In this document: one piece after another, positions 8,356 through 16,217 of the stretch
Layout: every line of letters begins with the position of its first letter
How positions within the stretch are numbered: position 1 is the stretch's first letter
Source: CAJGCS01 sp045589955
Lineage (GTDB): Bacteria > Bacillota_I > Bacilli_A > ML615J-28 > CAG-313
Assembly (NCBI GenBank): GCA_045589955.1
Contig: JAZNQD010000009.1
Coordinates: 124,001 to 188,000, forward strand
Length of the DNA stretch: 64,000 bases
Direction: 5' to 3'
Position numbers and translations under genes: made by a program
Notes under the pieces: model-generated
Databases searched by the model: none
What the model was told of the DNA's origin: nothing
Seen by the model: the letters and a program-made list of their open reading frames with translations, nothing else

Positions 8356-9221
8356 TACGCATACTCACTAAATACATCTAATAAATCACAACAGAAGCAG
8401 GTATTTTTTTCTGAATATCTTTTAAAGTTAACAGAATGCCCACAATCAGACATTGCGCAACTACAAAACTGAAATTCGTTATCTTTATACATATAAAGCC
8501 ATTTTTCTTGTGTTATGGTCATGTTTGGCACATATTTAGCTAGATAGCCAGGTAAATCTAAATCTACGCGTTTAAGGGCTTTAAAAATGGCATTACGAGG
8601 AGCAGTTAATTCAGAATCTAAAACTATATAAGGTATTAAATTAATCCAACATTTATATTCAGCTGTAAATTCACTTAATTTAAAATTGCCATCTAAAATT
8701 TCTTGACAAACCTTTTTTGTAAGAATTGTATTTGTAACTATATTACATTTAGGATATACTCGATTAATCCATTTTAAATTAGATAGCATCAATTGTCTAT
8801 CATCTTCAGTTCTGAATCTTCCTTCTAAATCATATGATGTAGTAAATTTAAGTCTATCAAATAAATTACATTTGGATATCATATTAAGCATGGAATTTAA
8901 ACCGGTTAAATCTTTATAGATTAAGTTAGTATTTATATATAACAAATCTATAATACCAACTTCCATCAATCCAACGATTTGATTAAAAAATTCTTCTAAA
9001 GCATTGAAATCACTAGGTTTATCAAATATCTCACCACCACAAATGAGTATATGACTACCTTTTATGAATTTATCACTATCTATAAATGATAAAACTTCAT
9101 TTAAAATAAATTTTCTTTTTTCTTGATTGTATAAACGGGGTTTTTCGCGTTGGAAACAAAACTTACAATTATTATTACAGTTATCCCAAACGAGAAATTC
9201 ATAAATCTTTTTATATTTCAC
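8355..9221 (-). CDS. Short radical SAM protein, first of the minus-strand set, GTG start
   Basis: A 288-residue protein with C15-x3-C19-x2-C22 and CGGEIF near residue 61. The C-terminus has CAMSDCGH and then CFCCD. It is translated from GTG at 9219-9221: the overlapping ATG at 9221-9223 would hit a stop at once, and a strong AAGGGGGG ribosome site lies just upstream. It is the first radical SAM gene after the tailed-protein genes, with a 20-base gap that carries this site. This is the clearest independent ribosome entry within the radical SAM half of the operon. Confidence 0.88.
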   Translation of the reverse strand: MKYKKIYEFLVWDNCNNNCKFCFQREKPRLYNQEKRKFILNEVLSFIDSDKFIKGSHILICGGEIFDKPSDFNALEEFFNQIVGLMEVGIIDLLYINTNLIYKDLTGLNSMLNMISKCNLFDRLKFTTSYDLEGRFRTEDDRQLMLSNLKWINRVYPKCNIVTNTILTKKVCQEILDGNFKLSEFTAEYKCWINLIPYIVLDSELTAPRNAIFKALKRVDLDLPGYLAKYVPNMTITQEKWLYMYKDNEFQFCSCAMSDCGHSVNFKRYSEKNTCFCCDLLDVFSEYA

Positions 9222-9241
9222 ATTCCCCCCTTATTTTTATT

Positions 9242-9814
9242 TTAATCCGCGGATAATGTAACCGAATATCTACAAGGTTGAATTCTAAACGTATGTTTTA
9301 TTACATTCATCAAACTATTTATAATATCATTTACATCTTGAGCAGTATCTAAACGAAAATATAAATCTATATCGGCATCTAATATCTTAATAGAAGGATA
9401 AGTTGTATTGCCAGTGTAATAAACTAAATATTTATTAGTGTTAAATTGACTAACTGTAAAACAGAATTTGGTACTACAAAAAGAAACCATGTCGTTTATA
9501 AAATTAATAAATTCGCGTGGTGGAATATTCGTATTTAGTTTTGTATCCACTTTTATCGTTTTTAAGAAATTAGTCATATCAGTATCAATAGTGGCACCGG
9601 TAACTTTAGCAATAGATTTTGTAATAGTGTGTGTACAATATCCGTTTACACCAGCTTTTTTACCGTTATTAGAAATAATCACTTTATTACTATATCCAGA
9701 TTTAAATTCTGCTGGTAAAGAATTATATTTATTATCTACGTTTTGACAATTGGTTTTAGCGTAGTTTTTTACCAGATTAACTATTGTATTGTATGTAATA
9801 TTTCCTATTGGCAT
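9242..9814 (-). CDS. Tailed-protein family member with short C-terminus (candidate radical SAM partner)
   Basis: A 190-residue protein of unknown family, homologous to the product of 11801-12340. Shared features are ITYNT near the start, a Cys-Asn-x-D block, LP..FK.GYS, TDMTNFL.TIKV..KLNTNI, FCSTK, YTGNTTY(P/S)S and a final YSVTL. It matches the globular part of the two Ser-tailed proteins but ends in YSVTLSAD with no tail. It starts directly at the stop of the Ser-tailed gene upstream. It may be an untailed subunit partner of the tailed protein. Virion location is a guess from the phage context. Confidence 0.75.
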   Translation of the reverse strand: MPIGNITYNTIVNLVKNYAKTNCQNVDNKYNSLPAEFKSGYSNKVIISNNGKKAGVNGYCTHTITKSIAKVTGATIDTDMTNFLKTIKVDTKLNTNIPPREFINFINDMVSFCSTKFCFTVSQFNTNKYLVYYTGNTTYPSIKILDADIDLYFRLDTAQDVNDIINSLMNVIKHTFRIQPCRYSVTLSAD

Positions 9815-10504
9815 TTAAATATCCATATAAGCAATAAATGTAGATGAACTAGAAGAACAGCTTGAGCTTGATGAAGATGAAGATGAGGAACTAGAAGAAC
9901 TCGAACTTGAACTAGAATAAGTTAAAAGAGTATTTGCATAGTGAATGTTCGATGTGTTGTTAACAGCGGCAAGTAACTCATTTACACTAGTTTGTATTTC
10001 TGTTGCACTAAAATCTATATCATCATGACGTAAAGACACTGTTGAAAAATTACTAGCGTCATCATCGTAAAAGATAAATGTTCCTGCCCCAAAACTATTT
10101 GTAACAGCAATCAACTTAACAGCCAAAAAAGATGCAAAGTTATTATAAAAATTCATAATACCTTTGAAAGACACAATTTCAGTCGGTTTAGTTGCAATTC
10201 CACGTAATTTCAAAAAGGAATTAAGTTGATTTTTTACAGTAGATGTAGAAACAACTTGCAACTTTGGATCATTAACTTGAGAATGTTGAATTAATGTCTT
10301 GGTTGTACGGGTAAAGTTACTATTTCTACCACCTATGACAAAAGCCACGGCCGTTGTTTTATTATTCCAACTATATCCGTGTTGTAATTGTTTTGGTACA
10401 TCACTTCTAAACTTATCAATATTACAGCATTTACTCAAAATATATGATTGAGCACTATCTAATAAATCTTGATAAGTAATTGTATTATTGCTCTTTATCG
10501 CCAT
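9815..10504 (-). CDS. Ser/Cys-tailed protein (candidate radical SAM substrate, copy 1)
   Basis: A 229-residue protein. Residues 1-195 form a globular domain related to the products of 9242-9814, 11801-12340 and 12342-13022. The tail is 19 Ser (197-215), Cys216, 5 Ser (217-221) and TFIAYMDI (222-229). All six serine codons occur in the Ser run, so it is not a simple DNA repeat. The same final octapeptide closes the paralogue at 12342-13022. A conserved body with a low-complexity tail of modifiable residues, followed by six radical SAM genes in the same operon, fits a substrate protein. That it is modified is inference. Confidence 0.8.
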   Translation of the reverse strand: MAIKSNNTITYQDLLDSAQSYILSKCCNIDKFRSDVPKQLQHGYSWNNKTTAVAFVIGGRNSNFTRTTKTLIQHSQVNDPKLQVVSTSTVKNQLNSFLKLRGIATKPTEIVSFKGIMNFYNNFASFLAVKLIAVTNSFGAGTFIFYDDDASNFSTVSLRHDDIDFSATEIQTSVNELLAAVNNTSNIHYANTLLTYSSSSSSSSSSSSSSSSSSSCSSSSSTFIAYMDI

Positions 10505-11213
10505 TAAAAAGTCCCTCTAAAAAGCCATCTAATAAAGTTACAGAGACAATACTCTTGCTTTGTAAAGCAATGATACATTCAATAGCATTATCTAAGTAAA
10601 CACATTCTTCTGTAGAAAACTTTTCGGATACAGAAAAAATACCAGAAAGAGTTAACAAATCAGTTGACATGAAAATTGTACGATAAATCTTAGGTAATGG
10701 AATATGCGTATCTAACGGTGTATAAGTTGTTTTATTATAAGATTTAAACAACGAAATGAAATAAATACTTAACTGACGAATAAATTTGTTTAAACTAGAT
10801 TGTAATTCAAGTTTTAAATCTAACAAATCTTCAATAGATGATACATAAATATTTTCATCATCAAAAAAGTCATCTTCTAAAGTATTATACAATTTAATCA
10901 AGTTAATAATATTCAAAATCATCAATGGATCACACAAATCTTCACGATTCATTGACATTTCGAAAATTCTAACCAAAGTTTCAAGTTCAACACCTTTAAG
11001 GAATAATTTAACATTATTTCTTGCAAGTTCCGTTAACTCTGTTTCTAAACAATAAAGCTTTTCTAAAAATGGTATAATATCCATAACTTCAACGTATTTA
11101 TCTACTCTAATTTCAATAAATTCATTTTCAGCAAAAGAAATTCCTTTAGTTCCTTCAACTAAAGTTTTAATATCATCACGAATTGCTTCATAGTTACGTA
11201 AATTTTCAGTCAT
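10485..11213 (-). CDS. Hypothetical helical protein between duplicated tailed-protein modules
   Basis: A 242-residue, acidic, largely helical protein with no recognised domain. It overlaps the Ser-tailed gene downstream by 20 bases and is preceded by a good AAGGAG ribosome site. A GTTCTA promoter-like element lies at 11252-11257, about 38 bases upstream, so it may begin an internal transcript. A protein of similar length (19982-20695) sits beside the His/Cys-tailed gene in the other operon and may be a functional counterpart, though I see no clear sequence match. An assembly factor or chaperone is possible. Confidence 0.7.
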   Translation of the reverse strand: MTENLRNYEAIRDDIKTLVEGTKGISFAENEFIEIRVDKYVEVMDIIPFLEKLYCLETELTELARNNVKLFLKGVELETLVRIFEMSMNREDLCDPLMILNIINLIKLYNTLEDDFFDDENIYVSSIEDLLDLKLELQSSLNKFIRQLSIYFISLFKSYNKTTYTPLDTHIPLPKIYRTIFMSTDLLTLSGIFSVSEKFSTEECVYLDNAIECIIALQSKSIVSVTLLDGFLEGLFNGDKEQ

Positions 11214-11260
11214 AAAAGCTCCTTTTTATAAATATCTAATGCTTATGTATTTAGAACTAA

Positions 11261-11788
11261 TTAAGCCTTAGGAAAACCAGCCAAGTATTCATCATAAATT
11301 TCTGAAATATCAAACTTATTATCAGATACCGTCAATCTAGTGTTTATAAAATCATAATGGTAAATATATACAGAATCACGATATTTTAAAGCAGATTTTG
11401 CATCGTCTTTCCACTTTTTAACAGAAGAATTATACCAAGATATCATAGTATAAATATTATCATAACCATATTTATTACTAAATTTTAATAAAGCATCTTC
11501 AATATAATTTTCAGCTTGTATAATAAAGTTATGATATACGATTTCTTTATCTAGCTTATTTTGTTGAGCTTCTATTTCATTAATAACTGAGTTTTTTAAT
11601 ACAATTTTACCTTTAAATTCAACAAAATCTTCATTAGTAGCGTATATATCTTTACCGTACCATTCTAAATTATCTTTATCTGCAACGTATTTTTCTGCTA
11701 ATTTTAAAGAAGGTACCCACTGAATATTTCCAGTCGAATCAATAATATAAAATTTGTCAGCGTTTTTATAATCCCCAAGAATAGACAT
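11261..11788 (-). CDS. Hypothetical protein with tail-fibre-assembly-like C-terminal region
   Basis: A 175-residue protein. It starts MSILGDYKNADKFYIIDSTG, and its second half (KKWKDDAKSALKYRDSVY) resembles the Trp-rich, K/R-D-A segment of small phage tail-fibre assembly and attachment proteins. The resemblance is by eye only. It has a strong ribosome site (AAAAAGGAG) and lies 12 bases after the upstream gene. Its place between two copies of the tailed-protein module suggests a structural or chaperone role for that module. Confidence 0.65.
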   Translation of the reverse strand: MSILGDYKNADKFYIIDSTGNIQWVPSLKLAEKYVADKDNLEWYGKDIYATNEDFVEFKGKIVLKNSVINEIEAQQNKLDKEIVYHNFIIQAENYIEDALLKFSNKYGYDNIYTMISWYNSSVKKWKDDAKSALKYRDSVYIYHYDFINTRLTVSDNKFDISEIYDEYLAGFPKA

Positions 11789-11800
11789 ATTTTCTCCTTT

Positions 11801-12340
11801 TTATGCCAATGTTACGCTATATGTACAAACATACGGTCTAATATTTTGTCTTACCACACTTGTTATAAAATTAATTAAAGTTGTAATATCTGCATCATCA
11901 ATAAGTCGATAAGTGGTAGTCGTAGTAATATTCTTTAGTGATGAATAAGTAGTATTTCCTGTTAGATATACCATGTAATTTGTAGTTGAATATTGACTAG
12001 CTGCTACTCCAATTTTAGTACTACAGAATGAAATGATATCCTCAACGAAATTTAAAAATTCGTTTGCTACAATATTAGTATTTAGTTTATCATTTACCTT
12101 TATTGTCGTTAAAAAATTCGTCATATCTGTAGCAACTGTTGTACTAGCTACTTGAGATACGCCTTTTGAAATTGTAACTGTAGACTTAGCGTTTGTAGTG
12201 ATTGTTGTTACTACACTATATCCTGTTTTAAAACAAGCCGGTAAGTTAGCAATGGTTGTATCAAAATTCATACAATTTGCCAAGATCCAACTTTTAACGT
12301 GCTCAACTACAGTATTATAAGTTATTGCACTAAGAGCCAT
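11801..12340 (-). CDS. Tailed-protein family member with short C-terminus (copy 2)
   Basis: A 179-residue paralogue of the product of 9242-9814 with the same blocks (ITYNTVV, TDMTNFLTTIKV, LNTNI, FCSTK, YLTGNTTYSS, final YSVTLA). Thr and Ser are abundant. It begins one base after the stop of the Ser-tailed gene 12342-13022. The pair of tailed then untailed genes repeats the arrangement of 9815-10504 followed by 9242-9814, so the two-gene module has been duplicated. Confidence 0.75.
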   Translation of the reverse strand: MALSAITYNTVVEHVKSWILANCMNFDTTIANLPACFKTGYSVVTTITTNAKSTVTISKGVSQVASTTVATDMTNFLTTIKVNDKLNTNIVANEFLNFVEDIISFCSTKIGVAASQYSTTNYMVYLTGNTTYSSLKNITTTTTYRLIDDADITTLINFITSVVRQNIRPYVCTYSVTLA

Positions 12341-12341
12341 T

Positions 12342-13022
12342 TTAGATATCCATATAAGCTATAAACGTAGAAGAACTAGAAGAACAACTTGAACTACTCG
12401 AGCTTGATGAAGACGAAGAGCTAGAAGAAGAGCAACTTGAACTATAAGATAGCATTACGTTTACTAAGCGATGTTGAATTGGTTTATTGATACAGTTTAA
12501 CAAATCAGTAAATGATACCTTTATTTGATCAGCCGTAAAGTTTGCATCTGCTGGAGTTAAATTACTTAAAGTTGGAAAATTAGTTGCTTCACTATTATAG
12601 AAAACGTATTTATTATTTGAATAAGCACTTGTTAAAAAAACTACTTTGGTTGCAATAAATGCCGAAACAACATTACAAAAAATCATTAAATTTTTAAATG
12701 AAATCAATTCGCCAGTATTATCTGCAATTCCATTTGAAGTAAGAAAAGAATTAAATTGAGAATTAACTGTAGAAGATGGTACTGCTTTTAAAATTGTATC
12801 GTTTACCGTAGCAGTAGCTGTTAATGTAAATGTACCTGTTGTACTATTACCCGTTACATATGATACTTCCTTACTAGCCACTTGCCAAGAACTATTATTT
12901 ACAAAAGCACTAGGTAAACCAGATGGAAGTGCATCAATATTTTGACAAACCTTTTTAATCTGAGTTAATACAGCATCAACAGCGTCTTTATATTTAATCG
13001 TTTGTCCTGTTGCGAGAGACAT
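12342..13022 (-). CDS. Ser/Cys-tailed protein (candidate radical SAM substrate, copy 2), first gene of minus operon
   Basis: A 226-residue protein. Residues 1-192 match the body of the product of 9815-10504 (VNSQFNSFL, ISFKNLM, FIATK, FYNSEATNF). The tail is 3 Ser (194-196), Cys197, 15 Ser (198-212), Cys213, 5 Ser (214-218) and TFIAYMDI (219-226). The first copy lacks the Cys that corresponds to Cys197, so Cys number and spacing vary while the terminal octapeptide is fixed. The ATG at 13020-13022 follows an AAGGGT ribosome site and a GTTCTA promoter-like element at 13059-13064. This is the first gene of the operon that ends in the radical SAM and carbamoyltransferase genes. Confidence 0.82.
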   Translation of the reverse strand: MSLATGQTIKYKDAVDAVLTQIKKVCQNIDALPSGLPSAFVNNSSWQVASKEVSYVTGNSTTGTFTLTATATVNDTILKAVPSSTVNSQFNSFLTSNGIADNTGELISFKNLMIFCNVVSAFIATKVVFLTSAYSNNKYVFYNSEATNFPTLSNLTPADANFTADQIKVSFTDLLNCINKPIQHRLVNVMLSYSSSCSSSSSSSSSSSSSSSCSSSSSTFIAYMDI

Positions 13023-13046
13023 ATTTAAAACCCTTATAATGTTTAT

Positions 13047-13065
13047 TATTTATAATTATAGAACT
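13047..13065 (-). promoter_or_regulatory. Candidate phage promoter for the minus-strand operon
   Basis: Read on the minus strand this is AGTTCTATAATTATAAATA, 37 bases before the ATG of the first Ser-tailed gene. It matches the GTTCTA plus A/T-rich element found before many first genes in the window. A mirror-image AGTTCTA lies at 13075-13081, so the divergent region is symmetric. Confidence 0.55.
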
Positions 13066-13074
13066 AGAAAGTTA

Positions 13075-13081
13075 AGTTCTA
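13075..13081 (+). promoter_or_regulatory. Mirror-image AGTTCTA element facing the plus-strand operon
   Basis: AGTTCTA here and TAGAACT at 13059-13065 form a 7-base inverted repeat around a 9-base spacer. The plus-strand ATG follows only seven bases later. If this copy is a -10-like promoter element the transcript would be leaderless or nearly so. Otherwise the pair may be an operator. Confidence 0.4.
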
Positions 13082-13087
13082 AAAACC

Positions 13088-13504
13088 ATGAATGAAAATC
13101 TAAAAAATAGAAGAAAATTAGCATATTACATAAACAAATGGGACGACATAAATCTACCATATCATGAAGATTACAAAAATATACCCGAACAAGTGATTTC
13201 TTTTTTCAAAACTGAATCTAACTTGGTATATCCGGCAAAGACAATCTTCGTAGCTATAATTTATGCTAAATGCTTGGAACAATACTTTGATGTGCCTTTT
13301 TATGAAAGTTTAGATGATATCGAATTGTTATTTGATGACAAATATTTTAACAAGTATACATATTCTCAATTCAAAAATGAATATGATTATATACTAAGTA
13401 CTCTAACAGATATTTTAAACTATCCGGCAGCACAAAAAACGATAGACTATTTTAAAAAAGAGTTTCTCTATGGAATTGATTATAAAACCAACCGGTCGTT
13501 GTAA
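13088..13504 (+). CDS. Small helical protein opening the plus-strand radical SAM operon
   Basis: A 138-residue protein, rich in Tyr, Asp and Lys and mostly helical by composition, with no recognised domain. It overlaps the first SPASM-type radical SAM gene by 35 bases. Many RiPP operons encode a small recognition protein (RRE) near the maturase, but I do not see the winged-helix beta pattern of an RRE here, so that role is only a possibility. No clear ribosome site precedes the ATG. Confidence 0.65.
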   Translation: MNENLKNRRKLAYYINKWDDINLPYHEDYKNIPEQVISFFKTESNLVYPAKTIFVAIIYAKCLEQYFDVPFYESLDDIELLFDDKYFNKYTYSQFKNEYDYILSTLTDILNYPAAQKTIDYFKKEFLYGIDYKTNRSL

Positions 13505-14426
13505 TTTTAATTGTAAATTTTGCAGTGCGAATTTATTAGATATTAAACACAGTACAACAGTTTCTACTCAATTAAAAACTGTTTTAAATACAATAAAACC
13601 TGATAATATTATTTTTACCGGTGGAGATCCATTACTTGTAAGTCCTGACTATTATAATGAAATCTTATCGCTTGGAAACTGGAATATTGCTTTTACTACC
13701 AATTTAAAAGATTTTTATTTAAATCCCACAAAATGGATATCACTGTTTAAAAATCCGAGAGTTGGCATAGGAACCTCTTTTCAATATGGAAACAAAAGAT
13801 TATGGGATAACAACGCTCCTTATACCGAAAAACTATTTATTGATGTTATGCAAAAATTTTATAATGAAATTGGATATACTCCTCCTTTTATTTCATTAAT
13901 AGATACAGATAACGAAGATAAAGCTTTGGACCATGTATACTTAGCTAAAAAATTAAATACAAAATGTAAACTTAACGGTACATTGCCTCTTGGTAAGTCA
14001 AAATGTTTTTATCCAACTTATAAAATGATAAAAATATGGTTAGAAATCAAAGACTTAGGTTTAGAAGAATATTTAGATACACAAATACAGTTTTATGAAG
14101 GGGGTTGTAATTTCAACACAAGCCTTTATTGTGAATCTACTATTCGTACATTTTGGTTAAACGAACATGGTGAAGTACAATATGGAAATTGTGAAGATTG
14201 TTCAACACTAGGGCAACGTATTCCTTTAGATAAAATCAGACCAATACCGGTAAAAAAACAAATTGAAATAAATGATACTATAAACGATAAATGTTGTTAT
14301 TGTGAATTATTTAAATTGTGTAACGCTTGTCGTTCCTTACAACGCATAAATAAACAAACCCCCGAGCACTGTGAAGAAATGCTAAAATTAAAACCAAGAA
14401 TAATAGAGGCAAAATGGAAGATATAA
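13470..14426 (+). CDS. Radical SAM protein with SPASM-like C-terminal domain
   Basis: A 318-residue protein with C11-x3-C15-x2-C18 and TGGDP near residue 51 (the GGE position). The C-terminal third has a SPASM-like set: a Cys, GEVQYGNC, then CYCELFKLCNAC and a last Cys in EHCEEM. SPASM domains bind one or two auxiliary 4Fe-4S clusters and are typical of peptide and protein maturases. The start overlaps the previous gene by 35 bases and the end overlaps the next by 13. A role in modifying the tailed proteins is inferred. Confidence 0.9.
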   Translation: MELIIKPTGRCNFNCKFCSANLLDIKHSTTVSTQLKTVLNTIKPDNIIFTGGDPLLVSPDYYNEILSLGNWNIAFTTNLKDFYLNPTKWISLFKNPRVGIGTSFQYGNKRLWDNNAPYTEKLFIDVMQKFYNEIGYTPPFISLIDTDNEDKALDHVYLAKKLNTKCKLNGTLPLGKSKCFYPTYKMIKIWLEIKDLGLEEYLDTQIQFYEGGCNFNTSLYCESTIRTFWLNEHGEVQYGNCEDCSTLGQRIPLDKIRPIPVKKQIEINDTINDKCCYCELFKLCNACRSLQRINKQTPEHCEEMLKLKPRIIEAKWKI

Positions 14427-15214
14427 AGACATTATATGCTATCCCACATTATAATTGTAACTTAGCATGTCCACATTGTGATTTATTTAAAAAACAAACA
14501 AATTATGATGAAGAGCATTTTATGTATTCATTAAATAATGTAAAAGCAGAAGAAATCGTTTTGTTTGGTGGTGAACCTCTTTTATATAAAGACAAATTAC
14601 TAAAAATACTACAAACAAATAAAATATCATCTATTTCAACAAATCTATTAAACATTGATTTAGATATCTTAAATAATCTAAAAAAATATAATATACACAT
14701 AGCTACATCATGGAATAATATACGATTAAATAAACAACAATATATAACATGGATAAATAATATACATAAAATAAATATATATAATATTGACTGTATTGTA
14801 CTTATAACTCTGACGGATGATCTGATACACAATACTGAGAAACTGACTGATACGCTGACTGATTTAGATAAAACAAGAATAAGAGGTGTATTATTTGAAC
14901 AACTATTGGATTATTCTAAAGACCAAAGTTTTTATGAAAAAGTAGACACGTTCCTATGTAAGATATCCGAAAATTGGCAATATTCGTTCAAAAACTTAAT
15001 TATTGACAAATTAAATACTTGGAATTGTGATTGTAAAAAAACATATACTCTCGAACCAACCGGAATAATCCGTAAAGGTTGTCCACAATATATTCAACCA
15101 CAAATAGTCAATGAATGCTTATCATGTTCTTTAGCAAATATATGTAAACCTTGTCCGTTACAAAAGCACTGTTCTTTTCCTAAAAAATTATACGTGATGT
15201 TTAAAAATGCTTAA
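14414..15214 (+). CDS. Short radical SAM protein with compact SPASM-like cysteines
   Basis: A 266-residue protein with C15-x3-C19-x2-C22 and FGGEP near residue 52. The end has CDC, a PTGIIRKGC segment and then CLSCSLANICKPC, a compact SPASM-like arrangement. It is the shortest radical SAM protein of the window. Lys, Ile and Asn are very frequent in the middle, in line with local AT richness. The ATG lies within the end of the upstream gene. Confidence 0.88.
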   Translation: MEDIKTLYAIPHYNCNLACPHCDLFKKQTNYDEEHFMYSLNNVKAEEIVLFGGEPLLYKDKLLKILQTNKISSISTNLLNIDLDILNNLKKYNIHIATSWNNIRLNKQQYITWINNIHKINIYNIDCIVLITLTDDLIHNTEKLTDTLTDLDKTRIRGVLFEQLLDYSKDQSFYEKVDTFLCKISENWQYSFKNLIIDKLNTWNCDCKKTYTLEPTGIIRKGCPQYIQPQIVNECLSCSLANICKPCPLQKHCSFPKKLYVMFKNA

Positions 15215-16217
15215 TACTAAATATGCTTTAGATATTGTACTTTTTTCTGACTGTAACTTAAATTGTTTACATTGCTTTCAAACACACATAAAAAATGATA
15301 TAGATAAACAATACTTAAATGACTTGCCACAAATTATACATAAACATTTATTAGAAAAGCTTAAAGCAAATCCTAATATAAATGAAATAACTTTATCATT
15401 ACGTGGCGGTGAAATTTTTCAAGATAGATTTTCCGAAGACCAATTAGAACAATACCTTAATGTCTTTAAATTCGTCATACATAATTCACACGAATATTAC
15501 CCTCATATAAAATTTAATTTACATTGTATGTCAAATGGAATTTTTACAAAAACGAATCGTATCATAGATTTTTTAAAACATAACAATATTTCAATATCTT
15601 TATCTTATGACGGTTACGGTAGATTTAATACAAATACACTTTCTAAATTCAAAGAAAATTGTTTGGAACTAAAATCATTTATTAAAGACATTAGTATAAC
15701 CTTAACCAAGCCTTCTGTTGAACAATACCTTTCCTCTGATGAATTACTTTTCTTCACTAATCATAATCTATTACTGGACTTTAACTATTACATTCCAACA
15801 AAAAATATCGATGACTTAATAATATCAGATGAAGTATTATACGCCTTTTACAATTACTTATTAGAAAAGCATATATTTAATTGCAAATATTTAATCGATT
15901 TATTTGAAAGTCTTCTTACAAATAAAAAAATATATCCTTCTTGTAATTGTCAAAATACCGAAGTTTTAGTTAATGGAAAATATTATACAAACTGTACACT
16001 TAATAGTTCTTTATCAAATATACAAATAAAAAACAAAGCTTTAAACAAAAGACAATGCTTATTTTGTGAAAATTATAATAATTGTTATGGTTATTGTTGG
16101 TTATCTATTCTTCATGATAAATATATAATTTCAGAATGTCCACACAAAAAACTATTAATACAGATTAAAACGAACCCAATTTATATCAATAATTACTTAA
16201 AATGGAAAACACAATGA
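15207..16217 (+). CDS. Radical SAM protein with SPASM-like C-terminal domain
   Basis: A 336-residue protein with C16-x3-C20-x2-C23 and RGGEIF near residue 71. The C-terminal part holds CNC, a Cys in YYTNCTL, then CLFCENYNNCYGYC and a last Cys in SECPHK. This CxxCx5CxxxC set is typical of SPASM maturases. It is a more distant paralogue of the next two genes, sharing SNG(I/V)FTK, the SYD near residue 134, ITLTK and the CWxSIL end. It overlaps both neighbours. Confidence 0.9.
   Translation: MLNTKYALDIVLFSDCNLNCLHCFQTHIKNDIDKQYLNDLPQIIHKHLLEKLKANPNINEITLSLRGGEIFQDRFSEDQLEQYLNVFKFVIHNSHEYYPHIKFNLHCMSNGIFTKTNRIIDFLKHNNISISLSYDGYGRFNTNTLSKFKENCLELKSFIKDISITLTKPSVEQYLSSDELLFFTNHNLLLDFNYYIPTKNIDDLIISDEVLYAFYNYLLEKHIFNCKYLIDLFESLLTNKKIYPSCNCQNTEVLVNGKYYTNCTLNSSLSNIQIKNKALNKRQCLFCENYNNCYGYCWLSILHDKYIISECPHKKLLIQIKTNPIYINNYLKWKTQ

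Noticed and set aside
9842..9916. Poly-Ser region as a microsatellite or sequencing artefact
   Set aside because: All six serine codons are mixed and a second gene shows the same design with different codons.
13088..13504. Small protein as a PqqD-like RiPP recognition element
   Set aside because: It looks helical without the beta-winged-helix pattern, so I left it as unknown.
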